From positions 1 to 48,234 of the forward strand of contig CAMLDO010000015.1 of assembly GCA_946478865.1 (NCBI GenBank): a stretch of DNA of 48,234 nt. Reading direction: 5' to 3'. This document shows positions 29,737-37,701 of the stretch, piece after piece. Each line of letters starts with the position of its first letter. The first letter of the stretch is position 1. A program made the position numbers and the translations under genes. The notes under the pieces were generated by a model. It was not told where the DNA came from and did no database searches. It worked only from the letters and a program-made list of their open reading frames with translations. Source of the stretch: an uncultured Methylobacillus sp. Lineage in GTDB: Bacteria; Pseudomonadota; Gammaproteobacteria; Burkholderiales; Methylophilaceae.

Positions 29737-29937
29737 ATGTTGCTGAAACTCTTCATCATCGCTGCTTTGCTGCTTATCGTCGGCAGTCTGTTTTCCGCTC
29801 TGTTTTATCTGATGAAGGATAAAGGGGAGGGCAAGCGGACCGTGAAAGCCCTGACCTTGCGTATCTCCTTATCCCTTGGATTGTTCCTGCTGCTGATGAT
29901 CGGATATTACTCGGGCATCATCGGCCAGCCGCACTAA
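29737..29937 (+). CDS. DUF2909 twin-transmembrane protein
   Basis: 66 residues with two membrane helices (about 3-26 and 40-62), matching the small DUF2909 family found in beta- and gamma-proteobacterial cox clusters. GGAGG precedes the ATG. Unlike the surrounding cox genes it is on the plus strand, between divergent SURF1 and convergent coxC, with its own promoter and terminator. Role unknown; association with oxidase assembly is by neighbourhood. Confidence 0.85.
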   Translation: MLLKLFIIAALLLIVGSLFSALFYLMKDKGEGKRTVKALTLRISLSLGLFLLLMIGYYSGIIGQPH

Positions 29938-29942
29938 TCATC

Positions 29943-29972
29943 TCAGGCGCCTTTTATAGTCGCGGCGCCTGA
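29943..29972. terminator. Stem-loop after DUF2909
   Basis: 9-bp stem TCAGGCGCC/GGCGCCTGA with a 12-base loop containing TTTTAT. No T-tract follows, so it is likely an accessory structure to the adjacent stronger terminator. Confidence 0.4.
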
Positions 29973-29981
29973 CTCCCTGAC

Positions 29982-30010
29982 AAAAGCGATGCCTTGTGAG
30001 CATCGCTTTT
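29982..30010. terminator. Bidirectional terminator between DUF2909 and coxC
   Basis: AAAAGCGATGC (29982-29992), seven-base loop, GCATCGCTTTT (30000-30010). T-tracts on both strands; it ends coxC on the minus strand and DUF2909 on the plus strand. Confidence 0.9.
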
Positions 30011-30016
30011 CATTTC

Positions 30017-30910
30017 TTACAGCCAGTAGACCAGCACGAAGAGAAGCAGCCAGACCACGTCCACGAAGTGCCAGTACCAGGCGACGCCTTCGAAGCCGAA
30101 GTGGTGGTCGGAGGTGAAGTGGCCCTTGATGCTGCGCAGCAGGATGACGATCAGCATGATGGTCCCCAGCGTCACATGGAAACCGTGGAAGCCGGTCAGC
30201 ATGAAGAAGGTCGCGCCGTAAGCGCCGCTGCCGAGGGTCAGGCCGAGTTCCTCGTAAGCGTGGTGATATTCATAACCTTGCAAGCACAGGAACGCGATAC
30301 CGAGAGCTACCGTCATCGCGAGACCGGCGATGAGCTGCTTGCGGTTGTTCTTGAGCAGGCCCCAGTGCGCCCAGGTAACGGTCACGCCGGAGGAGAGCAG
30401 GATCAGGGTGTTGATGGCCGGAATGCCCCAGGCGCCCATCGGAGTGAATTGCACCGGGTTGTATTCATGGCCGAGCACGACGCCGCCCGGGCCCGCGGTA
30501 GGCCAGTCACCGGTAAAGCCGGGGTAGGGGGTGAATTGCTGGTCGAAGTTGGCGATTTCCGGCACCGAGATCATGCGCATGTAAAACAGCGCACCGAAGA
30601 ACGCGGCAAAGAAGGCAACTTCGGAGGCGATGAAGACGATCATGCCGACGCGAAAGGAGCGATCCTCCCACTTCTTGTACATGCCGCCTTCGCTTTCGCT
30701 GATGATCTTGCCGAACCAGCCGAACAGTACGTACAGAATGGCCAGAAAGCCGGCGATCATCATCCATTTGCCGGCTGCATGCCCTTGCACGCTTTCGTTG
30801 ACGCTGAAAATGAAGCCGGCTGCCAGCGCCATGATGCCGGCCGACAGGATGACCGGATAGATGCTGGGGTTGGGCACGAAGTAGTGGCCTTCATGTGTCT
30901 GCGTGGTCAT
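30017..30910 (-). CDS. ctaE: Cytochrome c oxidase subunit III
   Basis: 297 residues, seven membrane segments. Signatures: SFRVGMIVFIASEVAFFAAF, TGFHGFHVTLGTIML and FEGVAWYWHFVDVVWLLLF near the C-terminus. AGAGGAG supports the ATG. It is the last structural gene of the coxB-coxA-ctaG-coxC run. Confidence 0.97.
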   Translation of the reverse strand: MTTQTHEGHYFVPNPSIYPVILSAGIMALAAGFIFSVNESVQGHAAGKWMMIAGFLAILYVLFGWFGKIISESEGGMYKKWEDRSFRVGMIVFIASEVAFFAAFFGALFYMRMISVPEIANFDQQFTPYPGFTGDWPTAGPGGVVLGHEYNPVQFTPMGAWGIPAINTLILLSSGVTVTWAHWGLLKNNRKQLIAGLAMTVALGIAFLCLQGYEYHHAYEELGLTLGSGAYGATFFMLTGFHGFHVTLGTIMLIVILLRSIKGHFTSDHHFGFEGVAWYWHFVDVVWLLLFVLVYWL

Positions 30911-30980
30911 ACAAAACTCCTCTACGGTGTTTTAATGTTTTGTTTCCTATGCCGCATGCGGTTGCTTGTGCGGCAGCTCC

Positions 30981-31529
30981 CTAGTTCGCCGTCGGGACGG
31001 CGTGGAAAAACGCGTAAGACAATGTGACGGTACGTATATCCTTGGGCAGGTCCGGGCTCACATAGAAGCGCAACGGCATCTCCTTCGCCTCGCCCGCCTT
31101 CAGCTCCTGCTTCTGGAAGCAGAAGCACTCGATCTTCTTGAAGTAGAACGTCGCCTGCGATGGGCTCACGCTGGGCACTGCCTGACCGACGACCGTTTCG
31201 TTGGTCATATTTTTTGCCTCGAACGTCGCCATCATGATTTCGCCTGGCCGCACTTTCATGCTGCTTTGCTTCGGGTAGAAATTCCACGCCAGGCCCGGCA
31301 TCACGCTGCTGGTGAATTCCACATTCACCCAGCGCGATTCGTCCACCTTCATCGATTTCTGCACCTGAGCCGGTAATCCTTCGGTTTTCCCGTTGAGCCC
31401 GGTCAGGTCGCAGAACACGTTGTACAGGGGTACCAAGGCGAAAGCGAAAGCCACTGCACCCGCCACGACCCCCATCAGTTTCCACGCCAGCCGCTTGTTA
31501 TCCGCCGCGCGTTTTTCCGTATCGATCAA
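30981..31529 (-). CDS. ctaG: Cytochrome c oxidase assembly protein CtaG/Cox11
   Basis: Delivers copper to CuB in subunit I. 182 residues: membrane helix (about 20-38, GVVAGAVAFAFALVPLYNVF), then the periplasmic domain with the copper motif ECFCFQKQ and PLRFYVSPDLP. The start is taken as a TTG overlapping the stop of the small assembly gene (TTGA); a GTG at 31565 would add 12 residues. Beta-proteobacterial relatives start about ten residues before the KR-rich segment, which favours the TTG. Confidence 0.92.
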   Translation of the reverse strand: MIDTEKRAADNKRLAWKLMGVVAGAVAFAFALVPLYNVFCDLTGLNGKTEGLPAQVQKSMKVDESRWVNVEFTSSVMPGLAWNFYPKQSSMKVRPGEIMMATFEAKNMTNETVVGQAVPSVSPSQATFYFKKIECFCFQKQELKAGEAKEMPLRFYVSPDLPKDIRTVTLSYAFFHAVPTAN

Positions 31530-31636
31530 GATTTCACTACCAAGAACATCGCTATCACGTACCACACTGCCACAAGCGCGCCCAGAACGAGCCCGATGCG
31601 AACATTGCGGCGTTTCTTCTCACTCGTTTGATCCAT
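31526..31636 (-). CDS. Cytochrome oxidase small assembly protein (36 residues)
   Basis: Begins MDQTSEKKRRNVRIG and continues with one membrane helix (about 15-34) ending VVKS. The size, one-helix layout and position between subunit I and ctaG match the small assembly protein annotated in many beta-proteobacterial cox clusters. The stop overlaps the ctaG start. Its precise action is not established. Confidence 0.75.
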   Translation of the reverse strand: MDQTSEKKRRNVRIGLVLGALVAVWYVIAMFLVVKS

Positions 31637-31650
31637 GGTGTTTCCAAAGC

Positions 31651-31673
31651 CGGCCCGGCACGATGCCGGGCCG
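31651..31673 (-). terminator. Strong intercistronic hairpin after ctaD
   Basis: 10-bp GC-only stem apart from one A-T pair, CGGCCCGGCA with TGCCGGGCCG, three-base loop, followed on the minus strand by GCTTTGG. The T-tract is short, so it may act as a partial terminator or an mRNA-stabilising hairpin between ctaD and the assembly genes. Confidence 0.55.
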
Positions 31674-31680
31674 AGTTGTA

Positions 31681-33276
31681 TTACTTGATAACCGGCTGCT
31701 CGGTAAAGCTGTGGTACGGCGGCGGGGAGGGAAGCGTCCACTCCAGGCCTTCCGCGCCCTCCCACACCTTGTCGGTGGCCTTTTCGCCACCGCGCACTGT
31801 GCGGATGATGTTGTAGACGAAGATCAGCTGCGACAGGCCCAGCGTGAATGCGCCGATGGTGGAGATCATGTTGAACTCCGAGAACTGCAGCGCATAGTCC
31901 GGGATGCGGCGCGGCATGCCGGCCAGACCCAGGAAGAATTGCGGGATGAAGGTCACGTTGAACGCGATCGCGGTCAGCCAGAAATGCAGCTTGCCCAGTT
32001 TTTCGCTGTACATGTGGCCGGTCATCTTCGGCAGCCAGTAGTACACGCCGGCCATGATGCCCATGATGCCGCCGGCGAACAGCGTGTAGTGGAAGTGCGC
32101 CACCACGAAGTAGGAGTGGTGGTACTGTGCGTCGGCCGCTACGTCGGCGAGCACGAGGCCGGTGAGGCCGCCGATGCCGAACAGGATGATCCAGCCGGTG
32201 GCGAACAGCATCGGGGTCTCGAAGGTCATCGAGCCTTTCCACATGGTCGCAATCCAGCAGAAGAACAGCACAGCCAGCGGCAGCGAGATCGCCATCGTGC
32301 TGTACATGAAGTAGAGCAGTGCGGGGACCGGCATGCCGACGGTGAAGAAGTGGTGCGCCCATACGACGACGGACAGGATGCCGATGGCCCAGAAGGAATA
32401 CACCTGCGCCTTGTAACCGTAGGTCGGCTTGCGGGAGAAGGTGGTCAGCACGTGCGGGATCAGGCCCCACACCGGCAGAAGCAGGATGTATACCTCGGGG
32501 TGGCCGAAGAACCAGAACAGATGCTGGAACAGGATCGGGTCACCACCGCCGGCTGCGTTGAAGAAGTGAGTGCCGAAATGGCGGTCGGTCAGCAGCATGG
32601 TCACTGCGCCGGCCAGCACGGGGATAGTGGCGATCAGCAGGAAGGCCGTGATCATCCAGCCATGCGCGAACAGCGGCATTTTCATGAGTGTCATGCCGGG
32701 CGCGCGCATGTTGAAGATGGTGACCAATACGTTGATGGAGCCCATCACCGAGGAAATCCCCAGCAGGTGGACAGCGAAGATCGCGAAGTCCACGCCGATG
32801 CCGCCCTGCACGGACAGCGGGGTGTAGAACGTCCAGCCCGTCGCGATTGCACCATCACCGATACCGAGCAGCGCCAGGATGAAAGGCGCAGTCAGCAGCA
32901 GCGCGGCGGGCGGCAACAGCCAGAAGCCCCAGTTGTTGAGGCGAGGCAGTGCCATGTCAGGTGCGCCGAGTTGCAGCGGCAGCATCCAGTTGGCAAAGCC
33001 GGTCGCGGCTGGCATGAGCGCCGCGAAGATCATGACCAGCGCGTGCACACCGATCAACTGGTTGAAGAACTCCGGATGCATCAGCTGCAGGCCGGGCTGG
33101 AACAGCTCTGCGCGGACGGCAAGGATCATGGAGCCGCCCACCAGGAACATGATGAGCGAGAATGTCAGGTACATCGTACCGATGTCCTTGTGGTTGGTCG
33201 TAGTCAACCATCGCATGATCCCCGTCGGGTGGTGATCATGATCATCATGATGATGTGCTGCGGTTGCAGTGCTCAT
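31681..33276 (-). CDS. ctaD: Cytochrome c oxidase subunit I (A-type) with altered K-channel
   Basis: 531 residues, twelve membrane segments. Seen: haem a ligand His78, CuB ligands His259 (GHPEVY, with Tyr263) and His308-His309, haem ligands in VVAHFHYTL (His394, His396), and D-channel Asn96, Asp107, Asn114, Glu261. Aligned without gaps from GHPEVY to the haem His pair, the K-channel positions differ: Ser299 to Pro274, Thr359 to Leu334, Lys362 to Leu337 (Rhodobacter numbers first). The DNA reads cleanly here, with no frame problem. N-terminal His-rich segment at residues 8-16. It follows ctaC by 20 nt. Confidence 0.97.
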   Translation of the reverse strand: MSTATAAHHHDDHDHHPTGIMRWLTTTNHKDIGTMYLTFSLIMFLVGGSMILAVRAELFQPGLQLMHPEFFNQLIGVHALVMIFAALMPAATGFANWMLPLQLGAPDMALPRLNNWGFWLLPPAALLLTAPFILALLGIGDGAIATGWTFYTPLSVQGGIGVDFAIFAVHLLGISSVMGSINVLVTIFNMRAPGMTLMKMPLFAHGWMITAFLLIATIPVLAGAVTMLLTDRHFGTHFFNAAGGGDPILFQHLFWFFGHPEVYILLLPVWGLIPHVLTTFSRKPTYGYKAQVYSFWAIGILSVVVWAHHFFTVGMPVPALLYFMYSTMAISLPLAVLFFCWIATMWKGSMTFETPMLFATGWIILFGIGGLTGLVLADVAADAQYHHSYFVVAHFHYTLFAGGIMGIMAGVYYWLPKMTGHMYSEKLGKLHFWLTAIAFNVTFIPQFFLGLAGMPRRIPDYALQFSEFNMISTIGAFTLGLSQLIFVYNIIRTVRGGEKATDKVWEGAEGLEWTLPSPPPYHSFTEQPVIK

Positions 33277-33296
33277 GTTTCTCTCCTCGATTCCGA

Positions 33297-34466
33297 TTAA
33301 CGCAGAGCCTTGATCTGGGAAGGCTGTACCAGATCGCCCATGTTGTTGCCAAAGGAATTACGTTCGTAGGTGATGACGGAAGCAATGTCGGCATCGCTTA
33401 GCGTACCCTTCCACGCCGGCATCATGCCCTTGCCGTTGAAGACGCGATCGACGTGACTGTCTTTCATGAGTTTGCCCGCGTCGTCGAAATTGGGCGCGTT
33501 GATAACCTTGCTGCCTGCAAGCGCCGGGAAAGCGGGCGGAAGGCCCTTGCCGTCCGGCTGGTGGCACACCGCGCAATTTTTCTCATACACGGACTTGCCC
33601 TGGGTCATCAATTGATCCTTGCCCCATTCCTTGGCGGCATCGGCGGAAGCGGCGCTCATCTCGGCCTTTTTCGCGGCGACCCATTCCTTGTATTTTTCGT
33701 CAGGAACGGCATCCACCACCACCGGCATGAAACCATGGCCCTTGCCGCACAGTTCCTTGCACTGGCCGCGATAGGTGCCGGGCTCCTCGATCTTCACCCA
33801 GGTTTCGCGCAGGAAACCGGGAATCGCATCGCGCGCTGCGCCGAATGCCGGCACCCACCAGGTATGGATCACGTCGTTGGACGTGAGCAGGATGCGAACC
33901 TTCTTGTCGGTCGGCAGCACGAGATGGTTGTCCACTTCCAGCAGATAGTGCTCGCCCTTGCCTTCGCGGTTATAAATCTGGTTTTCAGGGGTGGTCAGGT
34001 TGCTGACGAACTTGATGCCCTGAGCTTCGCCGTCCATGTACTCATACTGCCAGCGCCACTGGCTGCCGGTCACCTTGACCACCATTTCGGAGTTGTTCTT
34101 GGTGTCCTCCATCAGTACCACGCTGTGGTAGGCCGGAATGCCCATGAGGATGAAGTCGATGTAGAGCAGAATGGCAAAGGGCACCAAAGTCCAGATGACC
34201 TGGGCGCGGGTGCTGGGGCCGGTAAAGGAGGCCGCCTGATGGCCTTTGCTTTTGCGGTGCGTGATGATCGAGTAAATCATGATCCCCAGCACCACAACGA
34301 AGATCACCATGATGATGACCATGAACTTGTTATGCACGTGCAGCGTATCCGCTGCCATGGGCGTGACGGGCTTGGGGAAATTCCATGAATACTCGGCATG
34401 CGCGGCGAGGGACCACACAGCTAGCATCAAACCCATCCCAACCTTTCTTAGAAATTGAAATGCCAT
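33297..34466 (-). CDS. ctaC: Cytochrome c oxidase subunit II with fused cytochrome c domain (caa3 type)
   Basis: 389 residues: signal peptide (ends near AAHA24), two membrane helices (about 45-68 and 90-110), CuA domain with ligands His201, Cys236, Glu238, Cys240, His244 and Met247, then a C-terminal c-type haem domain with CAVCH (298-302) and an axial Met in GMMP (about 349). The fusion makes this a caa3-type oxidase. The K-channel entry Glu of helix II (Glu101 in Rhodobacter, motif VEVxWT) is Gln89 in AQVIWT. Confidence 0.96.
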   Translation of the reverse strand: MAFQFLRKVGMGLMLAVWSLAAHAEYSWNFPKPVTPMAADTLHVHNKFMVIIMVIFVVVLGIMIYSIITHRKSKGHQAASFTGPSTRAQVIWTLVPFAILLYIDFILMGIPAYHSVVLMEDTKNNSEMVVKVTGSQWRWQYEYMDGEAQGIKFVSNLTTPENQIYNREGKGEHYLLEVDNHLVLPTDKKVRILLTSNDVIHTWWVPAFGAARDAIPGFLRETWVKIEEPGTYRGQCKELCGKGHGFMPVVVDAVPDEKYKEWVAAKKAEMSAASADAAKEWGKDQLMTQGKSVYEKNCAVCHQPDGKGLPPAFPALAGSKVINAPNFDDAGKLMKDSHVDRVFNGKGMMPAWKGTLSDADIASVITYERNSFGNNMGDLVQPSQIKALR

Positions 34467-34489
34467 TCTCGCTCCCTTGAATCTCGCTT

Positions 34490-34951
34490 TTAGTGAAACG
34501 CTCCGGTGCGCATTTGCAGTTGTCGGGCCACAGCCAACCGTTGCCGGTTGTTCATGAACCTTCCAACTTCAATTTCCTTGCCATGCGATCGAAGCCACAA
34601 ACGATGCTCCCCGCTGGGCGTTTCTTTCAATACAACCCGCGCCCAATAGCGGTTTAGTACGACCTGGCTCGTGTTCTTGTAGTGCTGCTTTTCTATGGCC
34701 AGGCGATCGCCCGAGATGGTGATGCTTTCGTAATCATCCGCGTGACAGTGGATGAAATGGAAGGCATACGCCAACGCAAGCAATTCAAGTCCGGCGAATG
34801 GGAAAACCAGCCACGCGCCGGCGAAACCAAAAGCAATTGCAATAGAAAGGGAGAAGAAAGCGAGTATCGCGACGACTCGGAATGTCTCTTTTCGAGACAT
34901 GGAGTGATTGGGTCGTGCAACTACCTTGTAATCTACAATCGACGTTGCCAT
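34490..34951 (-). CDS. DUF2244 membrane protein of the cox cluster
   Basis: 153 residues, two membrane helices (about 24-43 and 45-65), then a soluble domain with HADDYESITISGDRLAIEK and ARVVLKETPSGEHRLWLRSHG, typical of DUF2244. It is first in the minus-strand cox operon, 23 nt before ctaC. Function unknown; the family regularly accompanies aa3-type oxidases. Confidence 0.88.
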   Translation of the reverse strand: MATSIVDYKVVARPNHSMSRKETFRVVAILAFFSLSIAIAFGFAGAWLVFPFAGLELLALAYAFHFIHCHADDYESITISGDRLAIEKQHYKNTSQVVLNRYWARVVLKETPSGEHRLWLRSHGKEIEVGRFMNNRQRLAVARQLQMRTGAFH

Positions 34952-35031
34952 CGATTTCCCTCCGGCAAACTGCTTGTATTACATTTCGTGCTCGATACAA
35001 CAGGTGCGACAGACTGCCGCAGGTCAGGCGC

Positions 35032-35093
35032 AACTTAGCATAAAGAATTTTTCGTGACAAGCTAAGCCGCTGACTTAAAAAGACAATTTTGTC
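35032..35093 (-). promoter_or_regulatory. Possible cox operon promoter with upstream inverted repeat
   Basis: Minus-strand TTGTCA (35060-35055), 17-nt spacer and a poor -10, TAAGTT (35037-35032), about 80 nt before DUF2244. An inverted repeat GACAA-TT-TTGTC (35082-35093) lies 22 bp upstream of the -35 and could bind an activator. The rest of 34952-35240 shows no gene. Confidence 0.3.
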
Positions 35094-35240
35094 CTGATTG
35101 TGGGGCGCGATTTTGCCCAATTCTGGGGAAGCGGAGATGACTGCAGGCCAAGGTATGGCTTGGGTTAGAATGCGGGCTGCAAAAGGAGCCGTGGGAAGAA
35201 AAGCGGTCGCAGCAAGCTGCTGTTACGCGAAGAATTCCGT

Positions 35241-35327
35241 TGGTGCCGGGAGGGGGACTCGAACCCCCACACTGTTTCCAGCGGCGGATTTTGAATCCGC
35301 TGCGTCTACCGATTCCGCCATCCCGGC
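35241..35327 (-). tRNA. tRNA-Leu(CAA)
   Basis: 87 nt with encoded CCA on the minus strand. Acceptor GCCGGGA/TCCCGGC, anticodon stem GCGGA/TCCGC around TTCAAAA (anticodon CAA), a long variable arm as in type II tRNAs, and T arm GGGGG/CCCCC with TTCGAGT loop. Confidence 0.97.
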
Positions 35328-35342
35328 TGGTGGAAGGTCGGC

Positions 35343-35371
35343 ATTATAGCGAATTATCCTTGGAGTTTCAT
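35343..35371 (-). promoter_or_regulatory. tRNA-Leu promoter
   Basis: Minus-strand TATAAT (35348-35343) with ATGAAA 17 nt upstream (35371-35366), 15 nt before the mature tRNA. It overlaps the first bases of queA, which runs the other way. Confidence 0.6.
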
Positions 35372-36407
35372 GCGAACCAGCGATTTTGATTTTGAACTGC
35401 CGTCCGAATTGATTGCGCAGTTTCCCGCGGAAAAGCGCAGCGGAAGCCGCCTGCTCTGTCTGGATGGCCATTCCGGCGAAGTACATGACCGAATGTTCCG
35501 CGACCTGCCCACCTTGCTTTCACCGGGTGACTTGCTGGTGTTCAACGATACGCGCGTCATCAAGGCTCGCCTCAATGGCGTCAAGCAAAGCGGCGGCAAG
35601 GTGGAAGTACTCGTGGAGCGCATGCTTGATATGCATCGAGCGCTGGCGCATGTGCGCGCTTCCCATTCGCCCAAGCCGGGCGGGCGCCTGACGCTGGAAG
35701 GCGAGGTGGAGGTCGAGGTGCTGGGGCGTCAGGAGGATTTGTTCGAGCTGAAATTCCTCGGCGAGACTCCGTTGGCCGAATTGCTGGAGCGACATGGCAA
35801 ACTGCCGCTGCCGCCGTATATCGTCCATGCGGCCGATATGACTGACGAGGAGCGCTATCAGACTGTTTACGCACGCGCTCCCGGCGCGGTCGCTGCCCCC
35901 ACGGCCGGGCTGCATTTCGACGACGAGGTGATGCAGATGCTGGCTGCGAAGGGCATCGAAAAAGCTTTTGTCACCCTGCATGTAGGTGCGGGGACTTTCC
36001 AGCCGGTGCGGGTGGAAGAGGTCAGCCAGCACAAGATGCACAGCGAATGGTATGAAATTCCGCAGGCGACCGTCGATGCCATCCGCCGCACGCGCGATCG
36101 AGGCGGCAAGGTCGTTGCAGTCGGGACCACGGCGATGCGTGCACTGGAGAGTGCTGCGCGGATGGGCGAGTTGACTGAGGGCAGCGGCGATACCGATATC
36201 TTCATCACGCCGGGTTATCGCTTCAAGGTAGTCGATCGTCTCCTGACGAATTTCCATTTGCCGCGCACCACGCTGCTGATGCTGGTCTCGGCATTCGCCG
36301 GGCGGGAACATGTGCTCGCGGCTTACCGCCATGCGGTCGAGCAGCGCTACCGTTTCTTCAGCTACGGCGATGCCATGCTCATCGAACGCCAAACGATCGC
36401 GGCATGA
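35370..36407 (+). CDS. queA: S-adenosylmethionine:tRNA ribosyltransferase-isomerase
   Basis: Adds the epoxycyclopentanediol precursor to preQ1-tRNA in queuosine synthesis. 345 residues. Seen: [60 protein letters not shown] and [17 protein letters not shown], all QueA signatures. TTGGAG precedes the ATG. Its stop overlaps the next ATG (ATGA). Confidence 0.97.
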   Translation: MRTSDFDFELPSELIAQFPAEKRSGSRLLCLDGHSGEVHDRMFRDLPTLLSPGDLLVFNDTRVIKARLNGVKQSGGKVEVLVERMLDMHRALAHVRASHSPKPGGRLTLEGEVEVEVLGRQEDLFELKFLGETPLAELLERHGKLPLPPYIVHAADMTDEERYQTVYARAPGAVAAPTAGLHFDDEVMQMLAAKGIEKAFVTLHVGAGTFQPVRVEEVSQHKMHSEWYEIPQATVDAIRRTRDRGGKVVAVGTTAMRALESAARMGELTEGSGDTDIFITPGYRFKVVDRLLTNFHLPRTTLLMLVSAFAGREHVLAAYRHAVEQRYRFFSYGDAMLIERQTIAA

Positions 36408-37006
36408 GCAAAACCATCATCGATCTCATGCGCCACGGGGAGCCAGTCGGCGGTAAGCGCTACCGTGGACAGGTGGACGATCCGCTCAGCGACAAGGGCT
36501 GGCAACAGATGTGGGATGCCGTCGGCGACTTTACCGGCTGGCAGCATGTCGTGACTTCACCCTTGCAGCGTTGTGCTGCATTTGCCGATGCGCTTGGGCT
36601 GAGGCTGGGGGTTCCAGTATCTCGCGACGAAAATCTCAAGGAAGCCGGTTTCGGCGAATGGGAAGGGCGGACGTCCGCCGAGATCGCTGCGCAAGATCCG
36701 CTGCGCGTGTTGCGATTCAAGCAGGATCCGGTTGCCTTCGCTCCGCCCAATGCCGAACCGTTGCATCAGTTTTATACCCGAGTAGGCCAGGCGTGGCAGG
36801 CAATCCTGGAGGGGCAGCGGGACAAGCATGTGCTGGTGATCGGCCACGCGGGCGTGATGCGCATGATCATCGCTCATGCGATTGGCCTCTCGCCGGAATA
36901 CGGCTATCGCATCAATATCGATAATGCCGCGCTAACCCGTATTCAGGTGGAATGGTCGGAGGATGTCATGCTGTCGACATTGATGTTCCATGCCGGCAAG
37001 TTTTGA
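36404..37006 (+). CDS. Histidine phosphatase family protein (possibly alpha-ribazole phosphatase-like)
   Basis: 200 residues. Phosphoglycerate-mutase-type fold: catalytic LMRHGEP (residues 8-14), SPLQRC, FGEWEG and VIGHAGVMR with the second His. It overlaps queA by 4 nt. A cobalamin-type adenosyltransferase gene follows on the opposite strand, which makes a CobC-like alpha-ribazole phosphatase role possible but not demonstrated. Confidence 0.75.
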   Translation: MSKTIIDLMRHGEPVGGKRYRGQVDDPLSDKGWQQMWDAVGDFTGWQHVVTSPLQRCAAFADALGLRLGVPVSRDENLKEAGFGEWEGRTSAEIAAQDPLRVLRFKQDPVAFAPPNAEPLHQFYTRVGQAWQAILEGQRDKHVLVIGHAGVMRMIIAHAIGLSPEYGYRINIDNAALTRIQVEWSEDVMLSTLMFHAGKF

Positions 37007-37047
37007 CGGCTGCTTGGCTGGCGATCAGGAGTTTGAAACGATAGCAG

Positions 37048-37587
37048 TTATCGCTTCCACAGAATATCGCCTTGCCCCGATCCCAGGTTCAAGGTACGGG
37101 CAATGACGAACATCAGGTCAGACAGACGATTCAGGTAGCGCAGCGCCTCTTCCGAGACATCTTCCTGCGCCTTCAAGGCAACCACGGTGCGTTCCGCTCG
37201 GCGGCATACTGTGCGGGCTACATGAGCCAAGGCCGCCGCCCGCGTGCCCCCCGGCAGAATGAATTCCTTAAGGGGCGTAAGGCCGCTATTCAATGTTCGA
37301 AGCAGTTCATCCAGCGCTTCAACCCGTTGCGGGTTCAGCATGGCATGACCGGGGATACAGAGCTCTCCGCCAAGGTCGAACAAATCGTGCTGGATCAGTC
37401 CGAGCTGCGTACGAACCTGCTCCGGTAGCGGTTCGCAAAGCAGTACGCCGATATGCGAGTTCAATTCGTCTACGTCTCCCATGGCTGCGATCCGCAGCGC
37501 GTCCTTGCGGGTACGAGTGCCATCCCCGAGGCCGGTGCTGCCATCATCCCCTGTGCGGGTGCTGATCTTGCTCAGTCGATTGCCCAT
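37048..37587 (-). CDS. pduO: PduO-type cob(I)alamin adenosyltransferase
   Basis: Transfers adenosyl from ATP to cob(I)alamin. 179 residues from [16 protein letters not shown]; the [19 protein letters not shown] motif and CRRAERTVV near residue 130 are PduO hallmarks. AAGGA six bases before the ATG decides the start over an upstream in-frame frame. It is divergent from murI. Confidence 0.92.
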   Translation of the reverse strand: MGNRLSKISTRTGDDGSTGLGDGTRTRKDALRIAAMGDVDELNSHIGVLLCEPLPEQVRTQLGLIQHDLFDLGGELCIPGHAMLNPQRVEALDELLRTLNSGLTPLKEFILPGGTRAAALAHVARTVCRRAERTVVALKAQEDVSEEALRYLNRLSDLMFVIARTLNLGSGQGDILWKR

Positions 37588-37701
37588 AAGCATTCCTTGT
37601 TGCGAATACTCAATTGTAATTGCTGCAGCGACCTGGCGCTGAATGGTTTCGCCGTACACACCTTTCCGCTACACTTCGCCGACTTCCGACCTGAAACCCA
37701 A

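Noticed and set aside
30951..30974. GCCGCA/TGCGGC hairpin between ctaG and coxC as terminator
   Set aside because: Six-base-pair stem with a long loop and no T-tract; coxC follows closely with a good ribosome site, so read-through is expected.
31393..33300. 635-codon open frame antisense to ctaD and ctaG
   Set aside because: Its His/Gln/Asp/Arg-rich composition is what results from reading membrane-protein codons backward; no ribosome site and no domain.
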